The notes below the pieces were generated by a model. It saw nothing but the letters and a program-made list of their open reading frames with translations, was not told the origin of the DNA and did not search any database. 64,000 bases of DNA from Thinopyrum elongatum (taxonomy: Eukaryota; Streptophyta; Magnoliopsida; Poales; Poaceae): the NCBI GenBank assembly GCA_011799875.1, contig CM022303.1, forward strand, positions 220,645,606 through 220,709,605, in the 5' to 3' direction. Below are positions 23,196 to 33,796 of the stretch, piece after piece (position 1 is the first letter of the stretch; each line of letters starts with the position of its first letter). The position numbers and the translations under genes are program-made.

Positions 23196-23918
23196 CTAGT
23201 CATCTACTTCTTGTGACGCTCCCGCCACTACTCTGTGGCTCGATCCCTCGGCTGGGGCAGGAAGAAGACACTCCCTCATGTCAACGATCCGCATGTACAT
23301 CTTGTAGCTTGTGTACGCGTCCTTGGTCGTGTACTTGACGTGTTGTTCATCCAGTCTCTTATGCCAGACACTGTGCCAGGCGTTCTTGTCCTTCTTGGTC
23401 TCATCCTTTATCTTCATGTAGTAGGGGTCGATGATGGCCGAGGCGAGGTCAACCAGGGAGTTCTGTTTGTTGTTGTCGCTGCCCCAGACCTTGTAGTGGT
23501 CCTGGATGTTGACAAGATTCTGGCATTTCAAGCCCGAAACCTTGAGCACTTTTAGATCGTTGGTGGTGTCCACCGTAGCGAAACTGTAGTCGGAGCTATT
23601 GATAAACCTGGAGAAACGCTCGCAAGGCCTTGTGGCCAGGTGGTAGTGGTAGACGAGGACGTCATGTCGCACGCACAACTGGGCGACGTCAACCTTCTGA
23701 TCGTGCCCGGCATGACCGATGGTGTACTCGAGGTCGAAGCCGACCACTTGGTACTTGTCCTCGGCAAGCAACTGCTCCATAGTTTGGATGGAGCTCTCCA
23801 CCGAGACCGGCTCGTTCATGTACACCACCGAGAGGGCCTTCCCCCTCACATGGGTGTCCACTATGAGATGCGTGGTGAACTGCCCGCCGTTGTCATCGTC
23901 GGCCGCTGGGAGCGCCAT
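23196..23918 (-). CDS. WRN/RNase D-like 3'-5' exonuclease domain protein, 240 aa
   Basis: This intact single-exon frame has a good start context (CCAATGGCG). It reads as a DEDDy-type 3'-5' exonuclease fold. Motif I is VVGFDLEYT, with D62 and E64. Motif II is in FATVDTTNDLKVL (D121 likely). Motif III is KYTTKDAY, matching Y-x3-D with Y196 and D200. All four acidic positions and the tyrosine appear present, so activity on DNA or RNA 3' ends is possible but unproven. Length suits a stand-alone plant WRN-exo-like protein, with no helicase or HRDC region. It lies 600 bases inside the CACTA end and is transcribed toward that end. It was probably captured from a host gene family. Alternatively it is a decaying frame kept open by chance. 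Confidence 0.72.
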   Translation of the reverse strand: MALPAADDDNGGQFTTHLIVDTHVRGKALSVVYMNEPVSVESSIQTMEQLLAEDKYQVVGFDLEYTIGHAGHDQKVDVAQLCVRHDVLVYHYHLATRPCERFSRFINSSDYSFATVDTTNDLKVLKVSGLKCQNLVNIQDHYKVWGSDNNKQNSLVDLASAIIDPYYMKIKDETKKDKNAWHSVWHKRLDEQHVKYTTKDAYTSYKMYMRIVDMRECLLPAPAEGSSHRVVAGASQEVDD

Positions 23919-24349
23919 TGGAACCGTTGGATGTCCTCTCTGTATGTGTCATCGTGGGTGTGCTTATTGTGTCGTGTGGTGCAAGAGATGAAGGTAAATG
24001 GCCACAGGAATAAATGAGGGCCAGGCGGCCTGGATTCTCGGCGCGTCTGCATGGCAGTTTTCGCAGCGGGTAACTGCATCGTCTCGCGCCGCGCCCGGCG
24101 CAATCGCATGCACACGAACGTGCGTGATCGTGCGCCGGCCCCAAACACTGGCAGCGCGCGTGGAAGGACAAGGGCAGAGCGCCCGGAGGGACGCGAGAGC
24201 AGAGCGCGCGCAGCGGGACACGAGCAGAGCGCGCCGCGGCCGCCTCAACCGCAAGCAACCACACACATAGAGCAGTTGAACATGCAGGAAATGGTCGTCT
24301 ACAAGCCGGCCGACAGTTGTGTCGCTGCGTAGAGAGCGGTCGTGTGCTA

Positions 24350-24584
24350 CTACCGCCGTCTTGGTCTATTAGTCCCCTTTATATTCTGTGCCATATTTTG
24401 ATCGTAAATTTAACCAACAAAATGTTAATGCATGTTACAAAAATTATATAATTGGAAACTATGTTCAAATACGAATCCAACGATATAATCTCTGGCGACA
24501 TGCATTCATATTTTATTAGTTAAATATATAGTCAAAATTTGGCACAAAAATACATAGACGACTTATAAACCAGGACGGGGGTAG
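24350..24584. mobile_element. Stowaway-type MITE, 235 bp
   Basis: It starts CTACCGCCGTCTTGG and ends in the complement of CTACCCCCGTCCTGG, with TA on each side (24348-24349, 24585-24586). The inverted ends pair over about 25 bases with a few mismatches. The interior is A/T-rich and self-complementary. It is nested in the CACTA element. Confidence 0.85.
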
Positions 24585-24920
24585 TAGGTAATTTAATCGC
24601 AAATGTTTTTATTTTATTAACCGTATGTGTACGTGTCCTTTCATCCTCCTCTCGCACGTCTTGTCACCCCGCTGCCGCAGACGGCTTAGAGCGCAAGCTT
24701 GAGTAGCGCGCGGGGTCATTCTTTTGGCCAAACGGTGGTGAGCCTGTTCCCGCGCAACCGCGCAGGTTCCCGCACAAGCTTCCCGCCCGAGTCGGTGAAA
24801 TCCCCCAAAATCCTAATGCTTACCGGCCTGCTATATAAACCCTCACGGCCGGCGAGTCCTGCGTCACATTTTCCCCTCCCTCCTTGTAGCTTATCTCGTC
24901 TGCTTCTCCCACAATCGCCA

Positions 24921-25767
24921 ATGGCACCAGTCCATCGTCGTCGCTCAGCCACTCCGCCGTCATCAGAGGACAACTCCAGCTGGGAGGCTACACCGTGGCG
25001 GCGGCGCAGTCCCCGGCATAGTGTAGTGCGTGTGGCGTCTGTTGGGTGTGCGCGGAACACCCACCACACGCTCCACTGCCGCTACCTGTCGGCAGCTGTT
25101 GCCGGCTGCCGTTGCCGCCACCCCACCGTCGAAAGCCAGGGCCATCGCCCACTCCGCCGCCGCGGCCCGAAGGTGGGAGGTGGCCGTCATGGCCGCCACC
25201 CCACTGCCGATCACCGTGGCCATCACCTGCTCCGCCACCGCGGCCCAAAGGTGGGAGGTGGTGGTCGTGGCCGCCACCCCATCGTCGGCCGCCATGGCCG
25301 CCAGCCCACCGTCGACCGCCGGGGTCATCACCCGCTCCGCCGCCACGACCCGAAGGCGGGAGGTGGTGGTCATGGCCGCCACCCCATCGTCGGCCGCCGT
25401 GGCCGCCAGCCCACCGTCGACCGCCGGGGTCATCACCCGCTCTGCCACCGCCGCCCGAAGGCGAGAGGCGGAGGTGGAGGCCCGCACGTGCGTCAGCGAC
25501 CTTGCGCACTACATCGAGTTCCTGCGGGAGGAGGAGGAGCGCCTCGTCGAGCACGCAAAGAACCTTACCGCCTCCATGGTCGCAGCACACGCCGCCGCAG
25601 AGGCGAGGAATCAGGAGATCTATAAGGAGAACCACCGTTTCGAGAGGGGTCGTCTAGAGCGGCAGAGGGCGTTTGAGGTGAGCGTCGCTGAAGGTGCAGC
25701 AGCGGCAGGCACCGTATTGCAGTTGTCCAGCTCGTCGGTAGGCTCCTCCTCCTCTGCCTCTTACTGA
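24921..25767 (+). pseudogene. Uncharacterised Ala/Pro/Arg-rich gene with internal minisatellite
   Basis: A TATA-like TATATAAACC lies near 24830, and an ATG at 24921 opens MAPVHRRRSATPPSSEDNSS. The natural C-terminal part is in another frame (open 25030-25767). It contains CVSDLAHYIEFLREEEERLVE followed by an alanine/glutamate-rich, probably helical segment and a serine-rich end (stop 25765-25767). A frameshift or short intron must lie around 25030-25100. Between the two parts is a 105-base repeat that keeps every frame open, so frames on either strand here look long by construction. The protein family is not recognised. Its orientation is opposite to the exonuclease, 1 kb away. Confidence 0.4.
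25186..25480 (+). repeat. Minisatellite, 105-bp unit
   Basis: Units starting GTCATGGCCGCCACC or GTCGTGG occur at 25186 (shortened, 78 bases), 25264 and 25369. The last two are nearly identical. A more diverged unit precedes at about 25108. The unit is 35 codons and very G/C-rich, alternating CCGCC and GGTGG words. Confidence 0.85.
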
Positions 25768-26245
25768 GCGCGCTCGACAGAGGAGAGGCTGCTGGAAGTA
25801 GTACAAAGACCCTCCGTAGTAGTATTTAGGGGCTATTTTGTTCAGTTCATCTGACTATAGATGTGGTGAAACTATACAACGTACTTAAAATTAGCTTGTA
25901 TATATAGTTGAACTAGCTATTTCAGTACGTGGTTGGCAACAATTGGGGAAAAGTTTGGTCGGTTCAGCTGTCGAGTTGAACTGTTTGTATAAAGAATGAC
26001 TGCTTAATCTATGAACTAAATCTATGCTTAATTACTGAATTTTAGTTGCAAAAATTAGATAGTGCTAGTGATTTTTAGCTGCATATTTTGACAAATCGCA
26101 GTGTTACAAGGTTGACAAATGGCAATGTTACTAGATCAACAAATGTCAATCTTTCCAATTTGACAAATGGTAATATACCCAATATGACAGATGCAAATCT
26201 TACCAAATTGTCTGTACGTGGTTGCACACGGGTCATCCAAAACAA
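25768..26245. other. A/T-rich CACTA interior with a short tandem array
   Basis: No gene is seen. Bases 26091-26205 hold about five imperfect copies of a 28-base unit based on TTGACAAATGGCAATGTTAC. Confidence 0.55.
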
Positions 26246-26550
26246 CCGTTTGCGTTGAAGGGATGTATAAATCCTGCTCGGCACATTTTCTCTTAGCTTA
26301 GTGCCGAAGTCTGGCTTTGCATACCGTATTCAATCTGAACCATTTGCGTTGAAGAGATGCACAAATCCTGTGCTGCGAATTTTCCCTTGACTTACTGGGG
26401 AAGACCATAGCTCTCACTTTGCATACGGGTGTTCTATCTAAAACATTTGCGATCAAGAGCTGCACAAATCCAGCTCGGCACATTTTCCCTTGGCTTCCTG
26501 TGGAAGCTATCGGTTTGCATACGGGTGTTCTAACTAAAATCTTTGCCATG
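26246..26550. repeat. Tandem repeat, about 98-bp unit
   Basis: Three units start at about 26246, 26340 and 26442 and begin with CATTTGCGTTGAAGAGATG-like words. Each contains TGCACAAATCC, CGGCACATTTTCCC and TTTGCATACGGGTGTTC. The words resemble CACTA subterminal motifs, so this may be an internalised subterminal array. Confidence 0.75.
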
Positions 26551-26719
26551 AGTGTTTTATATTTAAAAACCATTGATGGTTTTTTCAAAAGAAAATCATT
26601 TGATAAGTTTGTACATTAAGAGAGAAAAACGCAAGTTCGTTCAAACCATATCTTTCATTCAGTCACACTGCGAATTTATATTCATATGATCGAGATACAG
26701 TATTAAACCCAAAAAAAAA

Positions 26720-27313
26720 CTATTTTCGGCGGCGGCGGAGGCGATGTGCCGCACCGGCGTTGTCGTTGTCATCCTCCGGGACGCCGTTGTTGAAGTCTTC
26801 AAGGCAGCACAAAATGTTCTTCACTTGGAAATCAAACATCATGTCATCGCGCAATCGACGGGCGGGGCGCGGGAGGACGACAACTGGCGGCGCTGCGAGG
26901 TAGCGGTCGACGGTGGCGTCCCATACCGCTGAGGGGGGCGCGCGCACGGGCACGGGCGCAACGGGTGCAGGCAAACGCACGGGGACCGGGGCCGCGGTGG
27001 GTGGAGGGGCGCGCACGGGCACGGGCGCTGGCATGTACACAAGCTCGCGCGGGTCCGCGGAGACCTCGCTGATGCCCGTGGCTTCCAGCTCTGCGATAGT
27101 GCTCGGCGACCAGCCCATCAATGCTATGAGATTGGCCGATGGCACGGGCACGAGGATGGGAGCTGGGACGGGCGCGGGGGCAGCAACCACCGTGGCCAGC
27201 TCGTTCAGGGCCATGTCCATGAGGCCCCATTCCTCCTTATTTTCTATATCCTCCGGTTCGGAGTCGACTTCACCAAACTTGAAGACTAGTTGAAGATGAT
27301 CCTTCTACGCCAT
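26720..27313 (-). pseudogene. Proline/valine-rich hypothetical protein, broken at codon 3
   Basis: From the best-context ATG (27313) the frame reads MA, then TAG, then KDHLQLVFKFGEVDSEPED. It continues without further stops to 26720, 198 codons in all. Otherwise translation could begin at the internal MDMALNELAT (27220; 166 aa). The middle has APVPVRAPP repeats (about 40% P/V/A). The C-terminal 60 residues are more ordered (VWDATVDRYL, then FQVKNILCCLEDFNNG) and end in a basic HRLRRRRK tail. No family is recognised. It looks like a captured gene of the type often carried by CACTA elements. Confidence 0.4.
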
Positions 27314-27689
27314 GGTGTTGGTGGAGGTCTGCGGGAGGGAGGGGAATGGGAGGCGAACAGTAAGGCCGCCCGTATTAAATAGCGGCTCGGGCGCCATTAA
27401 TGGAGAGGATGCGAGCAAGGCAGGCGGCCATGGAAGTTAAAGGGCTCGCTTCCCAGTGAGCCTACGTAGCGTACAACTCGCATGCTTCCCGGTGAGCCTG
27501 CGCATTGGAGGACAGCTTGCACGCCTCTCAGTCAGGCTGCACACCGGACTGCACTCGCACGTCCCCCGTTCAGTCAAGCAGCTGTCCGCACAGCACCTCC
27601 TATAGCCATTAGAAGCCAGACACGTGGCGTCACGTGAATGGTTAACATAATGCACATGATTTAAATTATACAAATGTTTGAGATGTTAA

Positions 27690-30620
27690 AGTGGCACTAT
27701 TTGTTTCAAAATGCCTTTATTGGCTGTTATTCGAGTGCGCCTTCTCTCAAAATGGACACGAAAAATACCACAGGATGTTGGGTGCCATTCCATGATAGCA
27801 TGCCAAGTTTCATGAATTTTAGACGAGTTTTGGATTTACTAGAATTTAAAAACAAAGTATCTCAATGTTTTGCCGACAATCAACAGTGCCCTGGTGTTTG
27901 AAATTCATTCCCATTTCTTGCATGGGACCTAAGCATGCACCCAAGGACACACATTTCATATGTTAACCCATTTTTCTGCATTGGAGCATGTGCATGTAGT
28001 TCAAATTTGAATTATGCACATAAAATGCCTAGAAAACCCAGTTGATGTATAAAAATGTCCAAGCGAACCCCGAAAAATCCCAAAAATTGACACAACACTC
28101 CCGTCGTTCTATGTTGACACTAGAAAAATTTTGAAAGCAAGAAGAGGCAACGGATATCGTTTCGTCCCTAAAGGTGGCACGTTCCCTACCGAAACCATCA
28201 GGCTTGTTGTGAGAAGCTCTGGTTTGCGAGAAGCTTAAACCCAAACCTGCCCCAAATGGGACAATTTTTTTACCACAGCATGTTGATGCTGCTCCATGAT
28301 AGCATGTCAAGTTCCATGAACTTCAGACGGGTTTTGGATTTACTAGAATTTAAAAACCATGTATCTCAATGTTTGCGGCCGAGCGACGGTGGCAAGGTGT
28401 TTGACATTCATTCCCATTTCTTGCATGGGACCTAAGCATGCAACCAAGGACACATATTTGATTTTTCAAACAATTTACATGCACTGGAGCATGTGCCTGT
28501 AGTTCAAATTTGAATTATGCACATAAATGCATAGAAAACTCAGTTAATGTATAAAAATGTCCAAACGAACCCCAAAAAATTCCTAAATTAACACAACACT
28601 CATGTTGTTCTATGTTGACACTAGAAAAAAATTGAAATCAAGATGAGGCAACGGATATTGTTTCATCGAGAAAGGTGAAACGTTCCCTACCGTAACCATG
28701 AGGCTTGTTGTGAGAAGCTCTGGTTTGTGAGAAGCTTATACCCCAACCTGCCCCAAATGGGACAATATTTTTACCACGGCATGTTGATGCCGTTCCATGC
28801 TAGCATGTCAAGTTTCATAAATTTCAGACGCGTTTTCGATTTACTAGAATTTAAAAACCATGTATCTCAATGTTAGCAGCCGAGCGACGGTGGCAAGGTG
28901 TTTGACATTCATTCTCATTTCTTGCATGGGACTTAAGCAGGCAACCAAGGACACACATTTCAATTTTGAACCCATTTATATGCACTGGAGCATGTGCATG
29001 TAGTTAAAATTTGAATTATGCACATAAATGCATAGAAAACTCAGTTAATGTATAAAAATGTCCAAGCGAACCCCGAAAAATCCCAAAAATTGACACAACA
29101 CTCTTGTTGTTCTATGTTGACACGAGAAAAAATTTGAACGTAAGAAGAGGCAACAGATATCGTTTCGTCCCCCAAGGTGGCACGTTCCCTACCGAAACCA
29201 TCAGGCTTGTTGTGAGAGAAGCTTTGGTTTGCGAGAAGCTTATACCCAAACCTGCCCCAAATGGGACAATACTTTTACCACAGCATGTCGATGTTGTTCC
29301 ATGATATCATGTCAAGTTTCATGAATTTCAGATGAGTTTTTGATTTACTAGAATTTTAAAACCATGTATCTCAATGTTAGCGGCCGAGCGACGGTGGCAA
29401 GGTGTTTGACATTCATTCTCATTTCTTGCATGGGACTTAAGCATGCAACCAAGGACACACATTTCAATTTTGAACCCATTTATATGCACTGGAGCATGTG
29501 CATGTAGTTCAAATTTGAATTATGCACATAAATGCATAGAAAACTCAGTTAATGTATAAAATGTCCAAGCGAACCCCGAAAAATCCCAAAAATCGACATA
29601 ACACTCCTGTTGTTCTATGTTGACATGAGAAAAATTTTGAAAGTAAGAAGAGGCAACAGATATAGTTTCGTCACCCAAGGTGGCACGTTCCCTACCGAAA
29701 TCATCAGGCTTGTTGTGAGAGAAGCTCTGGTTTGCGAGAAGCTTATACCCAAACCTGCCCCAAATGGGACAATATTTTTACCATGGCATGTTGATGCCGT
29801 TCCATGATATTATGTCAAATTTCATGAATTTCAGACAAGTTTTCGATTTACTAGAATTTTAAAACCATGTATCTCAATGTTAGTGGCCGAGCGACAGTGT
29901 CAAGGTGTTTGACATTCATTCTCATTTCTTGCATGTGACCTAAGCTTGCAAACAAGGACACACATTTGATTTTTCAACCCATTTTTATGCACTGGAGCAT
30001 GTGCATGTAGTTCAATTTTGAATTATGCACATAAATGCCTAGAAAACTCAGTTAACGTATAAAAATGTCCAAACGATCCCCGAAAAATTCCAAAATTTAA
30101 CACGACACTCCTGTTGTTCTATGTTGACACCAGGAAAAATTGAAAGCAAGAAGAGGTGATGAATACCATTTTGTCCACAAAGGTGACACGTTTCCCTAAC
30201 GGAACCATGAGGCTTCTTGTGAGAAGCTCTGGTTTGTGAGAAGCTTATACCATAACCTGCCCCAAATGGGACAATATTTTTTACCCCAGCATGTTGATGC
30301 CATTCCATGATAGCATGCCAAGGTTCATGAATTTCAGACGGGTTTTGGATTTACTAGAATTACAAAAGCAACTACCTCAATGTTTGCCGGAGAGCCACAG
30401 TGCCGTGGTGTTCGAAATTCATCCCCATTTCTTGCATGGGACATAAGCATAAACCCATGGACACATATATGATTTTACAACCCATGTTGGTGCACCGGAG
30501 CATGTGCATGTAGTTTAATTTTGAATTGTGCACCTGAAATGGCTAGAAAACCAATTTAATGTATAAAATGTCCAAACGAACCCTGAATAATTCCAATTTT
30601 TTTATGACACACATATAGTT
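27690..30620. repeat. Tandem array, about 502-bp unit, near six units
   Basis: The marker GTTCTATGTTGACA occurs at 28106, 28607, 29109, 29612 and 30116, giving periods of 501, 502, 503 and 504. Partial units extend to about 27690 and 30620. Each unit contains TTCCCTACCGAAACCATCAG, TTGTGAGA(GA)AGCT, ATGGGACAAT, TTTACTAGAATT and TTGCATGGGAC. The outer units are the most diverged. Short frames inside (for example 29104-29304 and 29610-29807, + strand) are repeats of the same unit and not convincing genes. The array is wholly inside the CACTA element. I do not recognise the unit as a named satellite. Confidence 0.9.
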
Positions 30621-30867
30621 GCATGTTCACTGCAGATAAAAGTTTTAGCAATTCAAACACCCTCCATTGCCGCTGTGACCCCATTATGTAATTTATTATC
30701 ACCAACCATGTGAGATGCAGTACAAAATATCTTGGAGCACCGTTGGAGTATAGTACGCCTATGGCTTACGCGAGAAGGTGCGTCGGCTACAGTCCACAGC
30801 CGGCGTGTGAAGCACACTAGCTCGCTCCCCAAATATCATTTCACTGTTCAATCATCGCCGGTGAAAG

Positions 30868-31482
30868 ATGGGGACATGGACCCGAGTCGTGAGGGCAACT
30901 TCGGCAGCCCACTCCGGCGAGAGCGCGGCCGCAGCGGCCATGCGCATGCTAACAAGGTGCATGAGCACGGCCGCAATCTGCGACCGGGTGGCCAAGGCAG
31001 CCCAAACGGCCGCTGTTGCTTCTCAGGTGGCGGCAACAACATCTGCCTCGGGGATAGCAACTGGCGAGAGCGGCACAACAGCTGTTCGTTCCGCAGCGGT
31101 GGCCTTAGCCCTGATGGAGGCCGCCCACGACCATGTCGAGGCCGCCCACGCCCAGCTCGTGGCGGTCAACACACAAATCGAATGAAGCTTCTCCGACAAC
31201 GGTCGACAATCCACGGCCGAAGAGTTGGCAATCACCGAGAGTGTTCGAGCAGTCGTCCGTTCCTCCGCCGCATACCTTGCCACGACGGAGCCCGTCCAAG
31301 CCCAGATCGCGGCCGCCCACACCAAGTTCGTGGCGGCCTTTTCCAAAGAGATGGCGGACGTGGATGGCGAGATGCTTGCCGAGTATGGTGTGTTGGATGC
31401 CATGGAGCCCCTTCCCCAGGAGACCGTCGGGCGCGAGTTGGACATGGAAGAGGCGACGGAGATCGACGAGCACCAGCCGTAG
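30868..31482 (+). pseudogene. Alanine-rich hypothetical protein with one in-frame stop
   Basis: MGTWTRVVRATSAAHSGES opens a 205-codon frame to 31482, broken once by TGA at 31183-31185. Both halves are alanine-rich and probably helical (AALVQ/AAHAQL-like periodicity, then VQAQIAAAHTKFVAAF), with an acidic C-terminus. No domain is recognised. It is probably one gene inactivated by a point change. It follows the 502-bp array after 250 unremarkable bases. Confidence 0.4.
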
Positions 31483-31689
31483 TAGTACTCTTTGTTTTGT
31501 TTAATTAAGAGCACCGGTCTTTAATTTGTTAGAGTAATGTTTAGGTCAGCTAGCTCTGGTTAATTGCTGAACTTGCTTGATTAAGAAGTGTGGGTGTGCT
31601 GTAGTCTCCTTTGTGTACCCAAATTATGCAATGACATGGATGACCACTGTAACCAGGGAAATTCAAACCAAATTTTTTGACGTTCAAAC

Positions 31690-31790
31690 TCATCACACAC
31701 GGGTTAAGCTATCTGAATCGTTTGTGATGTTCACATATCATACACAGTTCTGAATAAGGGACCGTGTCTGATGACACTTTGTGCGCCAGT
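31690..31790. repeat. Internal block of CACTA subterminal-type motifs
   Basis: About 100 bases with CACACACGGGTTAAGC, CGTTTGTGATG and CCGTGTCTGATGAC words, like those at the element ends but 3.6 kb inside. The remainder of 31483-32032 holds no gene that I can see. Confidence 0.5.
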
Positions 31791-32032
31791 TTTTTCGCTG
31801 CACTGATTCAAAAAATTTCGGCTTCCGCGGAAATATCTACCTCCCCGCCCCCTCCCCCTTACCAAAAGCCACATTTCCCATGTTTCCGCCTTCCTTTCCA
31901 AGTTGAAACCTTCACTCCTTGCTTGCAGCGCCACCTCCTCGCCGGCGACCCTCCTTCACGGTGCTCGGCCTCGTCTATCCAGGCAGGTAATCCATACCCG
32001 ACCCCCACCCTCCTCCTCCTTCCACATCCCAC

Positions 32033-32527
32033 ATGCCTCGACCGCTGACGCGACACCTTCCACCCAAATCACCGACCCCTCCACCAAATAAGCGCCGCCC
32101 TAAGCCATGGTGCACGCAGTATAGCCAGGAGCTCAAGGAGCATTTGGCAGCGGAGAAGCAAATCACGGCCGCATGCGCGGATGAGGTCGCGATGGCTGCC
32201 ATTTGTGCCGACCCCCAGATCTTGGAGGAGCACCTCGTCATTGAGGTCATCGTCGACGCCTCGCACGCCGATGCTTTGACGCGGTTGGCTGCTTTAAACG
32301 ACAGTTCATGGTATTTTCTCGAGGCCACCCTCGGTGCCTTCGACAAAGACTACAAGATGTTTTCTCAGCGTGCACGTGCTTACCTCAACTCAAGAGCCAA
32401 CAGGTTGGTGCCCGGAGCGGCTCAAGCAACTCACCAGTACGACGAGGGCACCCACGACATGGAGGCCTCGCCCTCTTCCATGTCCAAGGAGCCAATCATC
32501 ATCGAGATATCCGATGATGAGGAGTAG
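32033..32527 (+). CDS. Hypothetical protein, 164 aa
   Basis: This intact frame starts MPRPLTRHLPPKSPTPPPNKRR (a proline/arginine-rich N-terminus). Next is an ordered, probably helical middle (YSQELKEHLAAEKQITAACADE, then YFLEATLGAFDKDYKMFSQRA). It ends with the acidic EPIIIEISDDEE, which resembles a SUMO-interacting motif (hydrophobic patch next to acidic residues). Position 40-bases-plus after a C/T-rich leader fits a start here. The family is not recognised. It has the same strand as the Ala-rich frame and the B3 gene. Confidence 0.5.
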   Translation: MPRPLTRHLPPKSPTPPPNKRRPKPWCTQYSQELKEHLAAEKQITAACADEVAMAAICADPQILEEHLVIEVIVDASHADALTRLAALNDSSWYFLEATLGAFDKDYKMFSQRARAYLNSRANRLVPGAAQATHQYDEGTHDMEASPSSMSKEPIIIEISDDEE

Positions 32528-32699
32528 CTTGTCTTATTAGCTCACTATAAGGACCCATGTTCAGTTTGCTAGCTACGCCGGTTAAGCATGCTCGGTTTAC
32601 CCGTTGCATGTGCTTCTCCTGCCTTTCCTTAACAAATTCTAGTGAATTATGCTATCTAATTTTACCATGCAATCTGTTGCTCTAGTGTATATGTTCTAT

Positions 32700-33690
32700 A
32701 TGTCGTGCAATGTGGTGATCACTTATTAACTGTTTGGTTAATTAGTTGTCGTCTTCAGTTAACTGTTTGGTTCAATTCTGCAAATGTGATGTTCAATTCT
32801 CCAGGCTGCAATTTTGTATTGTCTTCCATGTGAGAAAAAAATCAAATTTATCTTTACAAAATACATGAGAAACAAATACAATTGCTATATTTCCAAGTTG
32901 TCAAGCATGCTTGGTTTGGTTAACTGTCTGATCTTCTAGTATGTTATACATTGTGTAATGTGGTGCTCAGTTAACATTTGGTTCATTTGTTGTGGTGTTT
33001 AGTTAACTGTTTGTTTCAATTCTGCAATGCGATGTTCAATTATTGTGGGTGCATTCTGTTATTGTATACCATGTGAGAAATAAATCGAATTTGGCTGTAC
33101 TAAATACATGAGAAACAAATACAATTGCTATATTTCCAAGTTGTTAAGCATGCTTGGTTTGGTTAACTATTTGATCTTCTATTAGGAGTATGTTATATTG
33201 TGCAATGTGGTGCTCAGTTAACGTTTGGTTCATTTGTTGTGGTGTTTAGTTAACTGTTTGGTTCAAGTCTGCAATGCGATGTTCAATTGTTGTGGGTGCA
33301 TTCTGTTATTGTATACCATGTGAGAAATAAATTGAATTTGGCTGTACTAAATACATGAGAAACAAATACAATTGCTATATTTCCAAGTTGTTAAGCATGC
33401 TTGGTTTGGTTAACTGTCTGATCTTCTATTATGAGTATGTTATATTGTGCAATGTGGTGCTTTGTTAATGTTTGGTTCATTTGTTGTGGTGTTTACTTAA
33501 CTGCTTGGTTCAATTCTGCAATGCGATGTCTAATTGTCATGGGTAGAATTTTGTATTGTTGTGCATGTGAGGAATAAATCGAATTTGGGTGCACTTAATA
33601 CATGCGAAACATATACAACTGCTATATTTCCTAGTTCTTAATCATGCTTGGTTTGGATAAATGGGTTTTCCATGTGGCTTGAATTAATTT
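32700..33690. repeat. Tandem array, about 247-bp unit, four units
   Basis: The marker ATACATGAGAAACA(A) occurs at 32861, 33104, 33351 and (changed) 33598, giving periods 243, 247 and 247. Units also share TTCCAAGTTGTTAAGCATGC and GTTAACTGTTTGGTTC. The last unit is the most diverged and runs into the 5' flank of the B3 gene, where it may overlap an intron or promoter. Confidence 0.88.
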
Positions 33691-33796
33691 GATGAATCTG
33701 CAATGTGCTTATTTTTCATCAACATATTTTACTGATAGCATGCGAACCCTCACTTAACCTGATGACTAACGACCTTATATGTGTTGCAGGGAAACA

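Noticed and set aside
24988..25635. Long glycine/histidine-rich minus-strand frames over the minisatellite
   Set aside because: The 105-base unit keeps all frames open; composition is the mirror of the repeat, and no start context or domain supports them.
29104..29807. Two 65-66-codon frames with similar sequence considered as a duplicated small gene
   Set aside because: They are the same part of consecutive 502-bp units; other units break the frame and no start signal is conserved.
27690..30620. Regular repeats considered as a CRISPR-like array
   Set aside because: Units of about 502 bases with no short repeat/spacer pattern, in a plant transposon.
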